A stretch of 64,000 nucleotides of DNA from Neorhizobium huautlense (GCF_030811685.1 NZ_JAUSRF010000004.1:310001-374000), one strand, 5' to 3'; positions 1 to 9,702 are shown, counted from the first letter of the stretch. Program-made: numbers and translations. Notes: generated from the sequence alone by a model not told the origin.

Positions 1-2727
1 CGCCACCTTGGCATATTCCTCGCGAATATCGGCGACATATTTTTCGCGGCCGTCCTGCGACAACAGGTTCGACACCACGCCCACCGCACGCGATGCATCG
101 GTGACGTAAACCGTCTGGCCCTTGTTATAGCCCGGATGGATTTTTACCGCCGTATGGACACGGCTGGTCGTCGCGCCACCAATCAGCAGCGGGATCTCAA
201 ACCCCTGACGTTCCATTTCGGCAGCCACATGCACCATCTCGTCCAGCGACGGCGTGATCAGGCCGGACAGGCCGATGACATCGACCTTTTCGGCAATCGC
301 CGTTTCGAGGATCTTTGTCGCCGGCACCATGACGCCGAGATCGATGATCTCGTAATTGTTGCAGGCCAAAACGACGCCGACAATGTTCTTGCCGATATCG
401 TGGACATCGCCCTTCACGGTCGCCATCAAGATCTTGCCGGCAGCCTTCTTGTCCTCGCCGCCGTTGAGGCGCTTCTCCTCTTCCATGTAAGGCAGAAGAA
501 CGGCCACGGCCTGTTTCATCACGCGGGCGGATTTCACCACCTGCGGCAGGAACATTTTGCCCGATCCGAAGAGGTCGCCAACCACGTTCATGCCGGCCAT
601 CAGCGGGCCTTCGATGACATGCAACGGACGCTCGGCCTGAAGGCGCGCCTCTTCCGTATCGGCCTCGATATATTCGGTAATGCCGTTAACCAGCGCATGC
701 GAGATACGCTCTTCCACGGAGCGTTCGCGCCAGGACAGATCCTGCACCTTGGCCTCGCGGCCGGGACCGCCACGGAAACGCTCTGCCACTTCCAGCAGGC
801 GCTCGGTGCCATCGGCGCGGCGGTTCAGCACCACGTCTTCGCAGGCCTCGCGCAATTCCGGATCGATCTGATCATAAACGGCCAGTTGGCCGGCATTGAC
901 GATGCCCATATCCATGCCCGCCTGGATAGCGTGGTAGAGGAACACGGCATGCATGGCCTCGCGCACCGGCTCATTGCCGCGGAACGAAAAGGACAGGTTG
1001 GAAACGCCGCCGGAAATATGCACGAGCGGCATCTTTTCACGGATCGTGCGGGTCGCCTCGATGAAGTCGACGCCGTAATTGTTGTGTTCCTCGATGCCGG
1101 TGGCAACCGCAAACACGTTCGGGTCGAAGATGATGTCTTCCGGCGGGAAACCCGCCTGTTCGGTCAGGATCTTGTAGGCTCTGCTGCAGATCTCGACCTT
1201 GCGCTCATACGTATCCGCCTGCCCCGTTTCATCGAAGGCCATGACGACGACGGCCGCGCCATAGGAACGCACCAGCTTTGCCTGACGGACAAAGTTCTCC
1301 TCGCCTTCCTTTAGCGAGATCGAATTGACGATCGACTTGCCCTGCACGCATTTCAGGCCGGCTTCGATGATCTCGAATTTCGAGCTATCGATCATGATCG
1401 GCACGCGGGCGATATCCGGCTCGGCAGCGATCAGGTTCAGGAACTCGACCATCGCCTTCTCGGAATCGATCAGGCCTTCGTCCATGTTGATGTCGATGAC
1501 CTGCGCGCCGTTTTCGACCTGATCGCGGGCGACGGCGAGCGCGGCGGTATAATCGCCGGCGGTGATCAGCTTGCGGAATTTGGCCGAACCGGTGACGTTG
1601 GTGCGCTCGCCGACATTGACGAACGGAATGTCCCTGGTGAGCGTGAAGGGTTCGAGACCCGACAGCGACATAAAAGGCTTATGTTCCGGGATCGGGCGCG
1701 GCTTGTGTTTGGCAACAGCTTCAGCAATCGCACGGATATGGTCCGGCGTCGAACCGCAGCAACCGCCGACGATGTTGACGAGGCCTTCCTTGGCAAAACC
1801 CTCGACCTGTGCGGCCATGATTTCCGGGGTTTCGTCATACTGGCCAAACTCGTTCGGCAGGCCGGCATTCGGATAGGCGCAGATGAACGTGTCGGCAACG
1901 GCAGACAGTTCCTGCAGATGCGGACGCATGGCGTCGGCACCGAGCGCACAGTTGAGGCCGATCGTGAACGGGTTGGAATGGCTGACCGAATCCCAGAAGG
2001 CGGTCGGCGTCTGGCCGGAAAGCGTGCGGCCGGAAAGGTCGGTGATCGTGCCGGAAATCATCACCGGCAGGGTGATGCCCTTGGCTTCGAAACGCTCGTT
2101 GCAGGCGAAGATCGCGGCCTTGGCGTTGAGCGTATCGAAAATGGTTTCGATCAGAATGATATCGGCGCCGCCATCAATCAGACCGTCGATCTGTTCGCCA
2201 TAAGCGATGCGCAGCTCGTCGAAGGAAACGGCGCGGAAACCGGGATTGTTCACATCCGGGGAAATCGAGGCGGTCCGGTTGGTCGGGCCAATGGCACCGG
2301 CCACGAAACGGCGCTTGCCATCCTCGCGTTCGGCGCGCTGGCAGGCGCGGCGCACGATTTCCGCACCTTCCTTGTTGAGGTCGTAGACCGCGTTTTCCAT
2401 CTCGTAATCGGCCTGCGCGATGCGGGTCGAGGAGAAGGTGTTGGTTTCGAGAATATCGGCACCCGCCATCGCATAGCGATAATGGATGTCCTCGATCGCC
2501 TGCGGCTGGGTGAGGATCAGAAGATCGTTATTGCCCTGCTGATGGCAGGCGCAGCCGATAAAGCGGTGGCCACGGAACTGGTCTTCATCGAAGCCAAGCC
2601 CCTGGATCTGCGTGCCCATGGCGCCGTCAAGCACGAGAATGCGTTCGCTGGCCGCCTTGCGCAGCGCTGCGAACACTTCGTTGCCGTCGCGGACTGTCCC
2701 TTCAGGACCGAAAACATTGTCGAACAC
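1..2727 (-). CDS. metH: Cobalamin-dependent methionine synthase MetH, 3' end beyond window
   Basis: Transfers a methyl group from 5-methyltetrahydrofolate through cobalamin to homocysteine, giving methionine in the cytosol. Visible in order: homocysteine methyltransferase domain (about residues 15-335) with zinc-ligand cysteines in GLNCALG (about 257) and [11 protein letters not shown] (about 322-323); pterin-binding domain with [14 protein letters not shown]; cobalamin cap and Rossmann domain with DVHDIGKN (about 770), whose His is the cobalt ligand. About 909 codons lie in the window; the family is about 1250, so roughly the last quarter (activation domain) is missing at the window edge. 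I chose a GTG start at 2727 because AAGGGAG sits 6 bases upstream; an in-frame ATG at 2748 is the alternative. A perfect palindrome lies 43 bases upstream. Confidence 0.97.
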   Translation of the reverse strand, partial: MFDNVFGPEGTVRDGNEVFAALRKAASERILVLDGAMGTQIQGLGFDEDQFRGHRFIGCACHQQGNNDLLILTQPQAIEDIHYRYAMAGADILETNTFSSTRIAQADYEMENAVYDLNKEGAEIVRRACQRAEREDGKRRFVAGAIGPTNRTASISPDVNNPGFRAVSFDELRIAYGEQIDGLIDGGADIILIETIFDTLNAKAAIFACNERFEAKGITLPVMISGTITDLSGRTLSGQTPTAFWDSVSHSNPFTIGLNCALGADAMRPHLQELSAVADTFICAYPNAGLPNEFGQYDETPEIMAAQVEGFAKEGLVNIVGGCCGSTPDHIRAIAEAVAKHKPRPIPEHKPFMSLSGLEPFTLTRDIPFVNVGERTNVTGSAKFRKLITAGDYTAALAVARDQVENGAQVIDINMDEGLIDSEKAMVEFLNLIAAEPDIARVPIMIDSSKFEIIEAGLKCVQGKSIVNSISLKEGEENFVRQAKLVRSYGAAVVVMAFDETGQADTYERKVEICSRAYKILTEQAGFPPEDIIFDPNVFAVATGIEEHNNYGVDFIEATRTIREKMPLVHISGGVSNLSFSFRGNEPVREAMHAVFLYHAIQAGMDMGIVNAGQLAVYDQIDPELREACEDVVLNRRADGTERLLEVAERFRGGPGREAKVQDLSWRERSVEERISHALVNGITEYIEADTEEARLQAERPLHVIEGPLMAGMNVVGDLFGSGKMFLPQVVKSARVMKQAVAVLLPYMEEEKRLNGGEDKKAAGKILMATVKGDVHDIGKNIVGVVLACNNYEIIDLGVMVPATKILETAIAEKVDVIGLSGLITPSLDEMVHVAAEMERQGFEIPLLIGGATTSRVHTAVKIHPGYNKGQTVYVTDASRAVGVVSNLLSQDGREKYVADIREEYAKVA

Positions 2728-2769
2728 GGCGCACTCCCTTGACGTCATCGATTTCAGGCATCCCAGATC

Positions 2770-2789
2770 ACATAAAGATATCTTTATGT
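2770..2789. promoter_or_regulatory. Perfect 20-bp palindrome upstream of metH, probable SahR-type operator
   Basis: ACATAAAGATATCTTTATGT is its own reverse complement. It sits 43 bases upstream of the metH start and 125 bases upstream of the divergent AGE epimerase start. ArsR-family SahR regulators, which sense S-adenosylhomocysteine, are known to control metH and related genes in Proteobacteria through AT-rich palindromes with ATAAAG/CTTTAT arms; the match is from memory and was not aligned. The palindrome is seen; the regulator is inferred, and no ArsR gene is in this window. Confidence 0.7.
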
Positions 2790-2913
2790 CAATATATGAC
2801 GGATGTTATATGGGCCTTTCGCCATCAATTCCCCAAAGCGGGCCGATGACAGACTCATGGCTGCCCTATATAGGCAATCGGCAGATTGTTATGCACGAAA
2901 TTGGAGGGACTTC

Positions 2914-4164
2914 ATGGCATTGGCAGATCGCGACCTCGGCAACTGGACGAGCCGCACATACCATCGCGACTGGCTGACCACACAGGCCAACGGGCTCTTC
3001 AGCTTCTTCCAGCACAATTCCATCAACCCAAAGGGCGGCTTTTTCGATCTCGACGATCTTGGCCGACCACTCGACGCCGAAGGCCAGATCCGCAGCATCC
3101 ATATTGCCGCGCGCGCCGTGCATTGCTTTGCCATCGGCACCCTGCTCGGCCGACCGGGCGCCTATGATGTCGTGGATCACGGCATGAACTATCTCTGGCA
3201 TCACCACCGCGACCAGACGAATGGCGGCTATTTCTGGTCGCTCGACGATAACGGCCCGGTCGATGCCAACAAGCAGGGCTACGGCCACGCCTTTGTGCTG
3301 CTCGCCGCCTCCTCGGCCAAACTCGTCGGCCATCCGCTGGCGGACAAGATGCTGGCTGACATTACCGAGATCATCGACACAAAATTCTGGGATGAGGAAC
3401 ACGGCGCGATCCGCGAAGAGTTCACACCGGACTGGCAGCCGCTCGATGGCGGCCATTATCGCGGCCAGAATTCCAACATGCATCTCACGGAAGCGCTGAT
3501 GGCCGCTTTCGAAGCAACCGGCGACGCTGAATATCTGCGCAAGGCAGAGCGCATTTCCGACCTGATCATCCGCCGCGCCGCCGGTTCGGTCGACTGGCGC
3601 GTCGCCGAACATTTCGACACCAACTGGACCATCGACAAGGCCTATTACCATCCGAACGAAATGTTCCGCCCGGCCGGGACCACGCCCGGCCACTGGCTGG
3701 AATGGGCGCGCCTGATCCTGCAACTCTGGGTGCTCGGGAATAAGAAACACGAATGGATGCCGGAAGCGGCCCGCGAGCTTTTTGCGCAGTCGATGGCGCT
3801 CGGCTGGGATACGGACAAAGGCGGCTTCTTCTACACGCTTGACTGGAACGACAAGCCGGAAAAACGCAACAAGCTGTGGTGGCCGGCCTGCGAAGGCGCC
3901 GGTGCAGCACACTTCCTCAATGAACACCTGCCCTCGGATTTCCACGAGGACAGTTATCGCAAAATCTGGAACGTCATCGAACGCCGTTTCATCGACCACA
4001 AACATGGCGGCTGGCATGAGGAACTGACCGAGGATCTCGTACCCTCGCATGACCTGTTTCCGGGCAAGGGCGACATCTACCACGCCCTGCAAGCCTGCCT
4101 GATCCCGCTTTACCCGGCCACGGGCAGCGTGACGCGGGGCATTCTCGAAGCCGGAACGCGCTGA
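2914..4164 (+). CDS. AGE-family epimerase/isomerase (mannose isomerase-like)
   Basis: 416-aa member of the N-acylglucosamine 2-epimerase superfamily, an (alpha/alpha)6 barrel that interconverts sugars such as mannose and fructose, or epimerises at C2. Supporting motifs: NSNMHLTEALMAAFEATGD near residue 185, PGHWLEWARL near 257 and KGDIYHALQACL near 388, which carry the histidines expected of the family's active site. Length fits the family (about 400 aa). The start is ATG 2914 because GGAGGG lies 5 bases upstream; the open frame continues upstream to 2803 but without a ribosome site. Divergent from metH. Substrate cannot be read from sequence; mannose isomerase enzymes of this family are known from Agrobacterium, so that is the first guess. 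Confidence 0.88.
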   Translation: MALADRDLGNWTSRTYHRDWLTTQANGLFSFFQHNSINPKGGFFDLDDLGRPLDAEGQIRSIHIAARAVHCFAIGTLLGRPGAYDVVDHGMNYLWHHHRDQTNGGYFWSLDDNGPVDANKQGYGHAFVLLAASSAKLVGHPLADKMLADITEIIDTKFWDEEHGAIREEFTPDWQPLDGGHYRGQNSNMHLTEALMAAFEATGDAEYLRKAERISDLIIRRAAGSVDWRVAEHFDTNWTIDKAYYHPNEMFRPAGTTPGHWLEWARLILQLWVLGNKKHEWMPEAARELFAQSMALGWDTDKGGFFYTLDWNDKPEKRNKLWWPACEGAGAAHFLNEHLPSDFHEDSYRKIWNVIERRFIDHKHGGWHEELTEDLVPSHDLFPGKGDIYHALQACLIPLYPATGSVTRGILEAGTR

Positions 4165-4251
4165 TTTCAAGAGACTGGCTCCCGCACTTCACGTTGCGGG
4201 AACCACCACCGCCCTCACGTGTTCTCCATCAACAAGAATGGAGAAGGCGTT

Positions 4252-4749
4252 ATGCTACAGGCACTTGCCGAGGAATTTTCGCATGAAAGCCCGGTGCCGG
4301 TGCTCATCCTCGTCACCCGCATGTTCGGCGCCATGGTTCTTTGCGGGCTGATCGGCTTGGAGCGGCGCATCAACAAGAACATGGCCGGCCTGCGCACAAA
4401 CATGCTGATCGGCCTCTCCGTCACCATCTTCACGCTGGTGACGCTTCACATCACCAACAATCTCGCGCCCGCCAACGATGCCATGCGCATGGACCCGATC
4501 CGCCTGATCGAGGCCGTCACCGGCGGCATCGCCTTTCTGGCGGCAGGTGTCGTGGTCTTCACGCGCGGTTCGGTTCAGGGGCTCACCACCGGCGCCAGCA
4601 TGTGGCTGTCGGGCGCCATCGGGCTCAGCGTCGGGCTTGGCCTCTGGCTGATCGCGGCCATCGCCACCCTCGCTGGCATCATCGTGCTTTGGCTGGTGCG
4701 CCATAGCGAAGTGGCGCTGGGCATCAAGGACGATGAGAACGACGACTGA
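4252..4749 (+). CDS. MgtC/SapB-family inner membrane protein
   Basis: 165-aa hydrophobic protein with about four or five membrane segments. The family core GLIGLERRINKNMAGLRTNM (about residues 33-52) and the glycine-rich AVTGGIAFLAAGVVV are diagnostic. MgtC relatives support growth at low magnesium or in acid in pathogens; short versions without the C-terminal ACT-like domain, as here, often have undefined roles. Start is ATG 4252 because GGAGAAGG ends 4 bases upstream; a GTG at 4219 is in frame but less likely. A GC-rich hairpin at 4177-4204 separates it from the AGE gene, and a terminator follows at 4768. Confidence 0.85.
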   Translation: MLQALAEEFSHESPVPVLILVTRMFGAMVLCGLIGLERRINKNMAGLRTNMLIGLSVTIFTLVTLHITNNLAPANDAMRMDPIRLIEAVTGGIAFLAAGVVVFTRGSVQGLTTGASMWLSGAIGLSVGLGLWLIAAIATLAGIIVLWLVRHSEVALGIKDDENDD

Positions 4750-4767
4750 ACCGCCAGTCGACAAACA

Positions 4768-4801
4768 AAAAGACGCCTGCCGCGACCGGCAGACGCCTTT
4801 T
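4768..4801 (-). terminator. Rho-independent terminator between convergent genes
   Basis: Two 15-base arms (4768-4782 and 4787-4801) around a CGAC loop. In RNA of the minus strand the two non-Watson-Crick positions become G-U pairs and the stem is followed by a U-rich stretch, so it suits the small minus-strand gene best. It also ends in T4 on the plus strand and may serve the MgtC-like gene. Confidence 0.75.
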
Positions 4802-4825
4802 AAAAACCTCGATGAACCGATGGGA

Positions 4826-5023
4826 TCAGACCTGTGCGACCCGGCATTCGGAAACGCGACGGGCCGACCCGTAATCACGCTTGAAGGAGGCGCCGGAAAA
4901 ATCCTTGCGGGCAAACTCCGCCAGTTCCTTTTCGGTCAGCTGCAGCACACCGTCGGCAAAGGTGCCGGTGGCCGAAATGTCGTCCGTTACAGGTTCAGTG
5001 GTGGCAGGCTTGCTAAAGAACAT
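4826..5023 (-). CDS. Small hypothetical protein, EcfG-promoter driven
   Basis: 65 aa, starts MFFSKPATTEPVTDD and ends with an Arg/Glu-rich tail; no signal peptide or membrane segment is visible and I do not recognise a domain. It looks real because GGGAGAAG precedes ATG 5023 at good spacing, a stress-type promoter sits 27 bases upstream, and a terminator follows the stop. By context it is a general stress response protein; the function is unknown. Confidence 0.7.
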   Translation of the reverse strand: MFFSKPATTEPVTDDISATGTFADGVLQLTEKELAEFARKDFSGASFKRDYGSARRVSECRVAQV

Positions 5024-5049
5024 GTTGGCTTCTCCCGTGTGCTATCCGA

Positions 5050-5074
5050 AACGCGCCTCCAGCGTTTCGGTTCC
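5050..5074 (-). promoter_or_regulatory. EcfG-type (general stress sigma factor) promoter
   Basis: On the minus strand, GGAAC (5070-5074) and CGTT (5050-5053) are separated by 16 bases, matching the alphaproteobacterial EcfG/RpoE2 consensus. It lies 27 bases before the start of the 65-aa gene. The elements overlap an inverted repeat, CGAAACGC/GCGTTTCG. Confidence 0.8.
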
Positions 5075-5154
5075 TCACTCTCTCCCAGTGAAGGTTAATA
5101 AATTAACCATTAAATTTAACGGAACCATGTCAGAAACGACATCTGACGAAAATG

Positions 5155-5505
5155 TTAGATCGTTTGCTTAACGAGACCTGCAAGACGGCGTATTTCGTCG
5201 GCCACCTGACGCAGGATTTGCGCTGCCAGAAGATCGGGAAAATCCGAGGATTCGCGCCGCAGCATATCGAGATCGGAAACGATTCCCGTCGGCAACGAAA
5301 TCGCCCCCTCGCCCATATCGAGCAACTCACGCTGCGTCTCGATGGCCGCAGCCGCCCGCGCCACCAGAATCCTGCGCTGATGCGGCTTTACCGCGCCGAT
5401 CGAGCCGGCGGCGGTCATCAGTTCCGCAACCAGCGCATTGGCCGCAGTAACACGATAATTCTGGTTGGCGCTTTCCATGGGGCTCCGTCGGGGCAGATTC
5501 GGCAT
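5155..5505 (-). CDS. Conserved hypothetical protein, helical
   Basis: Up to 116 aa, cytosolic, with predicted helical stretches (YRVTAANALVAELMTAAGS, QRRILVARAAAAIETQRELL, ILRQVADEIRRLAGLV). No catalytic motif or membrane segment is visible. Two starts are possible: ATG 5505 with AAGGTG 5 bases upstream, or ATG 5478 (MESANQNY) with GGAG 4 bases upstream; I give the longer. It follows the LacI gene at 51 bases on the same strand, but no functional link is evident. Confidence 0.6.
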   Translation of the reverse strand: MPNLPRRSPMESANQNYRVTAANALVAELMTAAGSIGAVKPHQRRILVARAAAAIETQRELLDMGEGAISLPTGIVSDLDMLRRESSDFPDLLAAQILRQVADEIRRLAGLVKQTI

Positions 5506-5556
5506 TCAGGCACCTTGTTACCCTCACCTTGCCTGACCGAAGCTTGCGGCCAAGTT

Positions 5557-6600
5557 TTATGCCTTCGCGCCCAGAACTGGCCAGAAGCTGTCGCGCACCA
5601 CCAGTTCGGGAATGACACGCTCCTGAAACGGCGGTTCGTCAGGATTGTCCATGCGCCGCTGCAGCAGCTCCACCGCCCGGTCGGCCATCACGATCGGGTC
5701 CTGCCGGAAGGTCGTCAGCCGGAAACTCAGCCATGCCGCTTCCGGTACGTCGTCGAAACCGATGACGGCGACATCTTCCGGCACGCGCAGACCACGCTCC
5801 TTGCGCAGATGGTCGATCACTCCGAATGCGATCAGGTCATTGGTGCAGAACACCGCATCGGGATGATCATCACCGGCAAACAGTTTTCGCGCGGCCGCCA
5901 GCCCCGTCATATAGTCCGATTCCTGCCCGCCTTCGACAACCAAGGTGCGACAGCCCGCCTTTTCAGCCGAGCTTACGAAAGCCGTTTCGCGCTCGCGAAT
6001 GGCCGGCGTGCCGGAAGAGGATGTGGCGACCGCCAGATATGTGCGCCCTGCCCCCACAAAAGCGTCTGCCGCCTTGGCAGAGGCTTCCGAATTGCCGGCG
6101 CGGACATGGTCGGCATCCGCTTCCGATCGGCCGATCATCACCAGCGGCTGGCCATTACGCTGCGCCTCCTCGAAAAACGCCGCAGGCGGTGAGCCGGAAA
6201 GCACGATGGTGGCCTCGGCCCGGTGACCGATCAGCATTTTTTGCGCCGCCAACAATTCGGCTTCCGTCTGCCCGGTATTGATGAGGATCGGAATACTGCC
6301 GCGCCGGATCAGCGCCTTGGCAAGCGCCGCCGTCAGATGCGCACGAAAACCGAGTTCCGGTTTCATCGCCACAATGCCCACCAGCCGGCTCTGATTGTTC
6401 AGCACACCCCGCGCCAGATCGTTGACGTGATATCCAAGCTCTTTTGCCGCCGCCAGCACCTTTTCGCGGGTGGCGGGGGCAACGCTCGCCCCCTTGGTAA
6501 AAGTGCGCGATACGGCCGAGCGGGAAACCCCCGCCAGTTCAGCCACCTGCTGGGCGCTGACGAAGCGCATGCGTCCATTGTTTTTGGCGTCTTCGGTCAT
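5557..6600 (-). CDS. LacI-family transcriptional regulator
   Basis: 347-aa repressor-type protein. The N-terminal helix-turn-helix (about residues 13-60) reads VSAQQVAELAGVSRSAVSRT with the hinge helix near ARGVLNNQSRLVG, followed by a sugar-binding periplasmic-protein-like domain (VGIVAMKPELGF; DAVFCTNDLIAFGVIDHL; VIGFDDVPEA). It is the last gene of the ABC importer operon at 6608-10836, starting 7 bases after the preceding stop with GAGG upstream of ATG 6600. It therefore probably controls that importer, and an 18-bp inverted repeat at 10848-10865 is the candidate operator. The inducer is unknown. Confidence 0.92.
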   Translation of the reverse strand: MTEDAKNNGRMRFVSAQQVAELAGVSRSAVSRTFTKGASVAPATREKVLAAAKELGYHVNDLARGVLNNQSRLVGIVAMKPELGFRAHLTAALAKALIRRGSIPILINTGQTEAELLAAQKMLIGHRAEATIVLSGSPPAAFFEEAQRNGQPLVMIGRSEADADHVRAGNSEASAKAADAFVGAGRTYLAVATSSSGTPAIRERETAFVSSAEKAGCRTLVVEGGQESDYMTGLAAARKLFAGDDHPDAVFCTNDLIAFGVIDHLRKERGLRVPEDVAVIGFDDVPEAAWLSFRLTTFRQDPIVMADRAVELLQRRMDNPDEPPFQERVIPELVVRDSFWPVLGAKA

Positions 6601-6607
6601 GGCAACC

Positions 6608-7432
6608 TCATTGTCCGACGCGCGACAGCACGTCGGCTTTCAAAAAGCGCTCCACCACGGCCATGAAGACCAGTGAGGGCACGAGAAGCAGAAGGGCGGT
6701 GATGGAAGCGATCTGGTAATTGCCGCCGGAGGCGGTCGTGTAGAGAAGCAGCGGCAGCATGTTGACGTCGGGCGCACCGACAAAATAGCTGCCGGTGAAT
6801 TCGTCGAGACTTTCGAGGAAGACGAAGATGGCGCTGGCCATCAGGCCGGGCGCGGCCAGCGGCAGGGTCACGTCGCGAAAGGTGCGCAACGCCCCGGCAC
6901 CGATATTGCGGGCTGCCTGTTCCAGTTCCGGGTCGATGGCTGAAAATGCGGCAGTGGCGATCCAGACGGCATAAACGAGACCGTGCGACACATGCACCAG
7001 AACCACGCCGGGGATCGTGCCGTTGAGGCCGATCTCGTAAAAGATGCGGGCGATATTGACGTAGACCGTCAGGTTCGGAAACGCCTGCGGAATGAGGAAG
7101 GCGAGCAGGATCACGCCCCGAAGCGGCAGTTTCAGCCGCGCCAGCGCATAACCGGCCGGGATGGCCAGAGCCAGCGACACGACCACCGTCAAAAGCGCCA
7201 CGACCAGCGAATTGCCGAGCGATTCCAGCGCCCCGCCACGCGGCGCAAAAACCTTTTCCCAGGAGCTGAAACCGTATTCGAGCGGGAACGTGTGCGGAAA
7301 ATACCATTTCTCCGTCACGGTCCACAAAAGCATGTTGAACAGCGGCCCGAAGATGAAAAAGGCCATCAGCCCGAAGACGATGCCGCGCGGCACCCACCAC
7401 AGGGCGGAGAGATTGTTGCGCAAGGCGGTCAT
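6608..7432 (-). CDS. ABC transporter permease (PotC/ThiP type)
   Basis: 274-aa inner membrane protein with six predicted segments. The ABC-permease EAA loop, EQAARNIGAGALRTFRDVTL, is near residue 190. Its ATG overlaps the stop of the upstream permease gene (ATGA), so the two are translationally coupled partners in one heterodimeric pore. Sequence style resembles polyamine/iron/phosphonate-type permeases, but the LacI regulator suggests a carbohydrate or related organic substrate. Substrate unresolved. Confidence 0.9.
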   Translation of the reverse strand: MTALRNNLSALWWVPRGIVFGLMAFFIFGPLFNMLLWTVTEKWYFPHTFPLEYGFSSWEKVFAPRGGALESLGNSLVVALLTVVVSLALAIPAGYALARLKLPLRGVILLAFLIPQAFPNLTVYVNIARIFYEIGLNGTIPGVVLVHVSHGLVYAVWIATAAFSAIDPELEQAARNIGAGALRTFRDVTLPLAAPGLMASAIFVFLESLDEFTGSYFVGAPDVNMLPLLLYTTASGGNYQIASITALLLLVPSLVFMAVVERFLKADVLSRVGQ

Positions 7433-8250
7433 GTCCGCTCCTTGAGACTGATGCGGAGATAGATCCAGGCGACGGAAGAGGCGAGCACCAGCGAGATCAG
7501 GCCCAGCGCATTGGCGACGCCGTAATCGCCATAGGCATTGACGCGGAAGGCGATATCGGCGGTCAGCATGGTGGGAGACTGGGCGTTGATCATCAGCGGT
7601 ACCGAGAGCACCGACATCATGGTGACGAAAGAGAGTATCAGCCCGACCGTCAGCGTCACCGCCACCTGCGGCACGATGATTTCAAACAGAACCCGCAGTT
7701 TCGATGCGCCGAGATTGCGCGCCGCCTCGATCGTGTCGCGATTGAGCGAGGCCATGGCACCGGCTACCAGCAGCGCCACGAAAGGCGTCTGTTTCCACAC
7801 GAAGGCAAATACGATGCCGCGCCAGTCGAGAAAGCTCATCGTCTCCATCGGCGTCATCAGGCCAAGGCTGACGGCGGCATTGTTCATCATGCCGTTCTTG
7901 GCAAGGAAGGTGCGCATCAACTGCCCGACGACGATGAAGGGAATGAACATCGGCCAGCGATAAAGAAAGCGCAGAATGGAGACGGCAACCGGGTTGTTGC
8001 CGAGCGTCAGGTATCCGCCGATGGCGATCGAGGCGAGGCCGATCAGTACGGTCGACAGCGACACGATGACGACGGTGAAGATGATGTCCTTCGTGTAGAG
8101 ATCGAAGGTTTTGACAAAGTTGCCCCAGCCGAATGCACCATCGACCTGAAACGCGCCGACTGCCGACATGATCAGCGGCAGAATGAACAACAGCGCGATC
8201 ACCGCGAGTGCGGGCAGGACGAGAAGGAGACCGAGGAGACGTCTGGACAT
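7429..8250 (-). CDS. ABC transporter permease (PotB type)
   Basis: About 273 aa starting MSRRLLGLLLVLPALAVIAL, six predicted membrane segments and the EAA loop IEAARNLGASKLRVLFEIIV. It pairs with the permease downstream through an ATGA overlap. The start is uncertain: ATG 8250 begins directly at the first membrane segment, ATG 8304 adds a Lys-rich 18 residues, and neither has a good ribosome site. The open frame running to 8397 enters a repeat element and is unlikely to be coding there. Confidence 0.87.
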   Translation of the reverse strand: MSRRLLGLLLVLPALAVIALLFILPLIMSAVGAFQVDGAFGWGNFVKTFDLYTKDIIFTVVIVSLSTVLIGLASIAIGGYLTLGNNPVAVSILRFLYRWPMFIPFIVVGQLMRTFLAKNGMMNNAAVSLGLMTPMETMSFLDWRGIVFAFVWKQTPFVALLVAGAMASLNRDTIEAARNLGASKLRVLFEIIVPQVAVTLTVGLILSFVTMMSVLSVPLMINAQSPTMLTADIAFRVNAYGDYGVANALGLISLVLASSVAWIYLRISLKERT

Positions 8251-8333
8251 GGGTTTGCTCGCTGAGGCGACTGCACGTGATTTCTTCTTCAAGGGGTGAC
8301 GCATTGCCGGAGCGGCGCCGCTTGCTCCCTCTG

Positions 8334-8470
8334 ATCTCCCCCTTGAGGGGGAGATGTCACCGAAGGTGACAGAGGGGGGCAGGCAACGGCGCGGCATGAC
8401 CGACCATCGGAGTTGTGCACGACGTCACCCCCCTCTGGCCTGCCGGCCATCTCCCCCTCAAGGGGGAGAT
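8334..8470. repeat. RIME-like palindromic mosaic repeat inside an operon
   Basis: Two 22-bp palindromes built on CTCCCCC/GGGGGAG (8334-8355 and 8449-8470), a GTCAC/GTGAC hairpin at 8356-8370, and an outer inverted repeat (GACAGAGGGGGGCAGG against the complementary block near 8423-8443). This is the structure of the rhizobial intergenic mosaic elements. It lies in the 228-281-base gap between the binding-protein gene and the first permease gene and could fold into stable RNA stems in the transcript. Confidence 0.8.
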
Positions 8471-8531
8471 CGACCCGCCGCACCGTCACCGCTCCCAGGC
8501 AAAGCTCTCCCGAAAAAAGAGCGATCGCGTC

Positions 8532-9665
8532 TTACTTCACCGACTTCTCGTAAGCCTCGAGGATCGCCGAGTTATAAGGAGCGATCGGGAAAGGCTTGCC
8601 CTTTTCGGCCAGATCAGCCGGCGAGATGTCGACGAACAGCTTGTTCCAGGTGGCGTCGTCGAGTTCGGCCTTGACCTTGTCGGCGTCGATGCCCGGGTAC
8701 CAGTTGAAGCGCTTGACGATGCCTTCGGCCTGAACCTTCGGGCTGGTGGCAAGCGCCACGAACTTTTCGGCCAGTTCCTTCTGGGCGGTCTTTTCAGGGA
8801 TGACATAATGCATCGGCTGGCCCGGCATGCCCGGCGCCGGCAGGATGAGCTTCATGGTCGGCGGCAGCTGGCCGCTGGCCTGCCACGAATAGAACATGTC
8901 GACCCAGACCGGACCCATGGCGATTTCGCCGCGCGACAGAAGGTCGAGCGTGCCGGCATTGCCCGGCGTCAGCGTCGCATTGGTGGTGAAATCGGCCAAG
9001 CTCTTGAAGGCGCCGTCCCACTTCTTGGTATCATCGGCATTGAACGGGCCGTTCATCAGCGTGTTGGCGTCGCTATCGCCGAAGGCGTAGATCCAGCCCA
9101 TCACGAAGGATACGCCCGAAGCGCCGCCCTTGATGCCATTATAACCGAACTGTTTTGGGTGCGCCTTGGCCCAGTCGGCCAGTTCCGCATAGGACTGCGG
9201 CGGCTTGGACACGAGATCCGGGTTGTAGGCAAGCGCCGTCTGACTGTTGAACATCGGCATGACGTAACCGTCGACATTGGTGCCGAGCGCCATCTTGGCG
9301 TTGTCGCGGGTGACCAGCGAGCCGGTTTCGATATCGCCACGATATTTTGCCAGATAGTTCTTGGTGACCATCGGGCCGACGAACTTTTCGTGGACGACGG
9401 CAACGTCGACATCCCACTTTTCAGACTTGGCGGCTGCCTGGGCGTCAAAACGCTCCAGCAGCTTCTGCGAACCGCTGTCGCCGGGGCCGGTGCCGACGGC
9501 GCGGACCGTGTTGCCCGGATAGGTCTTTTCGAACAACGGTCCGAGATACTGATTGATGTAATCGACCATGTTCTGGTCGCCGGCGGTGGCAACCGTCAGT
9601 TCTGCGGCCTTTACCGGAAAGGCAGCGAGCGTGATGGCGATGGCAGCGTAGGAAAATCTCTTCAT
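8532..9665 (-). CDS. ABC transporter substrate-binding protein (family 1)
   Basis: 377-aa periplasmic protein: signal peptide MKRFSYAAIAITLAAFPVKA, then a two-lobed binding fold (AELTVATAGDQNMVDYINQYL at the mature start; SRGEIAMGPVWVDMFYSWQ near the middle). It binds the substrate and delivers it to the two downstream permeases. GGAGAG lies 4 bases before ATG 9665. The separation of this gene from the permeases by the palindromic repeat fits the common need for excess binding protein. The ligand cannot be deduced. Confidence 0.9.
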   Translation of the reverse strand: MKRFSYAAIAITLAAFPVKAAELTVATAGDQNMVDYINQYLGPLFEKTYPGNTVRAVGTGPGDSGSQKLLERFDAQAAAKSEKWDVDVAVVHEKFVGPMVTKNYLAKYRGDIETGSLVTRDNAKMALGTNVDGYVMPMFNSQTALAYNPDLVSKPPQSYAELADWAKAHPKQFGYNGIKGGASGVSFVMGWIYAFGDSDANTLMNGPFNADDTKKWDGAFKSLADFTTNATLTPGNAGTLDLLSRGEIAMGPVWVDMFYSWQASGQLPPTMKLILPAPGMPGQPMHYVIPEKTAQKELAEKFVALATSPKVQAEGIVKRFNWYPGIDADKVKAELDDATWNKLFVDISPADLAEKGKPFPIAPYNSAILEAYEKSVK

Positions 9666-9702
9666 GGTTCTCTCCAGAGATTGAAGTCGGATCAGAGAAA
9701 AG

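Noticed and set aside
136..1314. 392-codon open frame on the plus strand at the left edge
   Set aside because: Antisense to metH, whose frame runs off the left edge.
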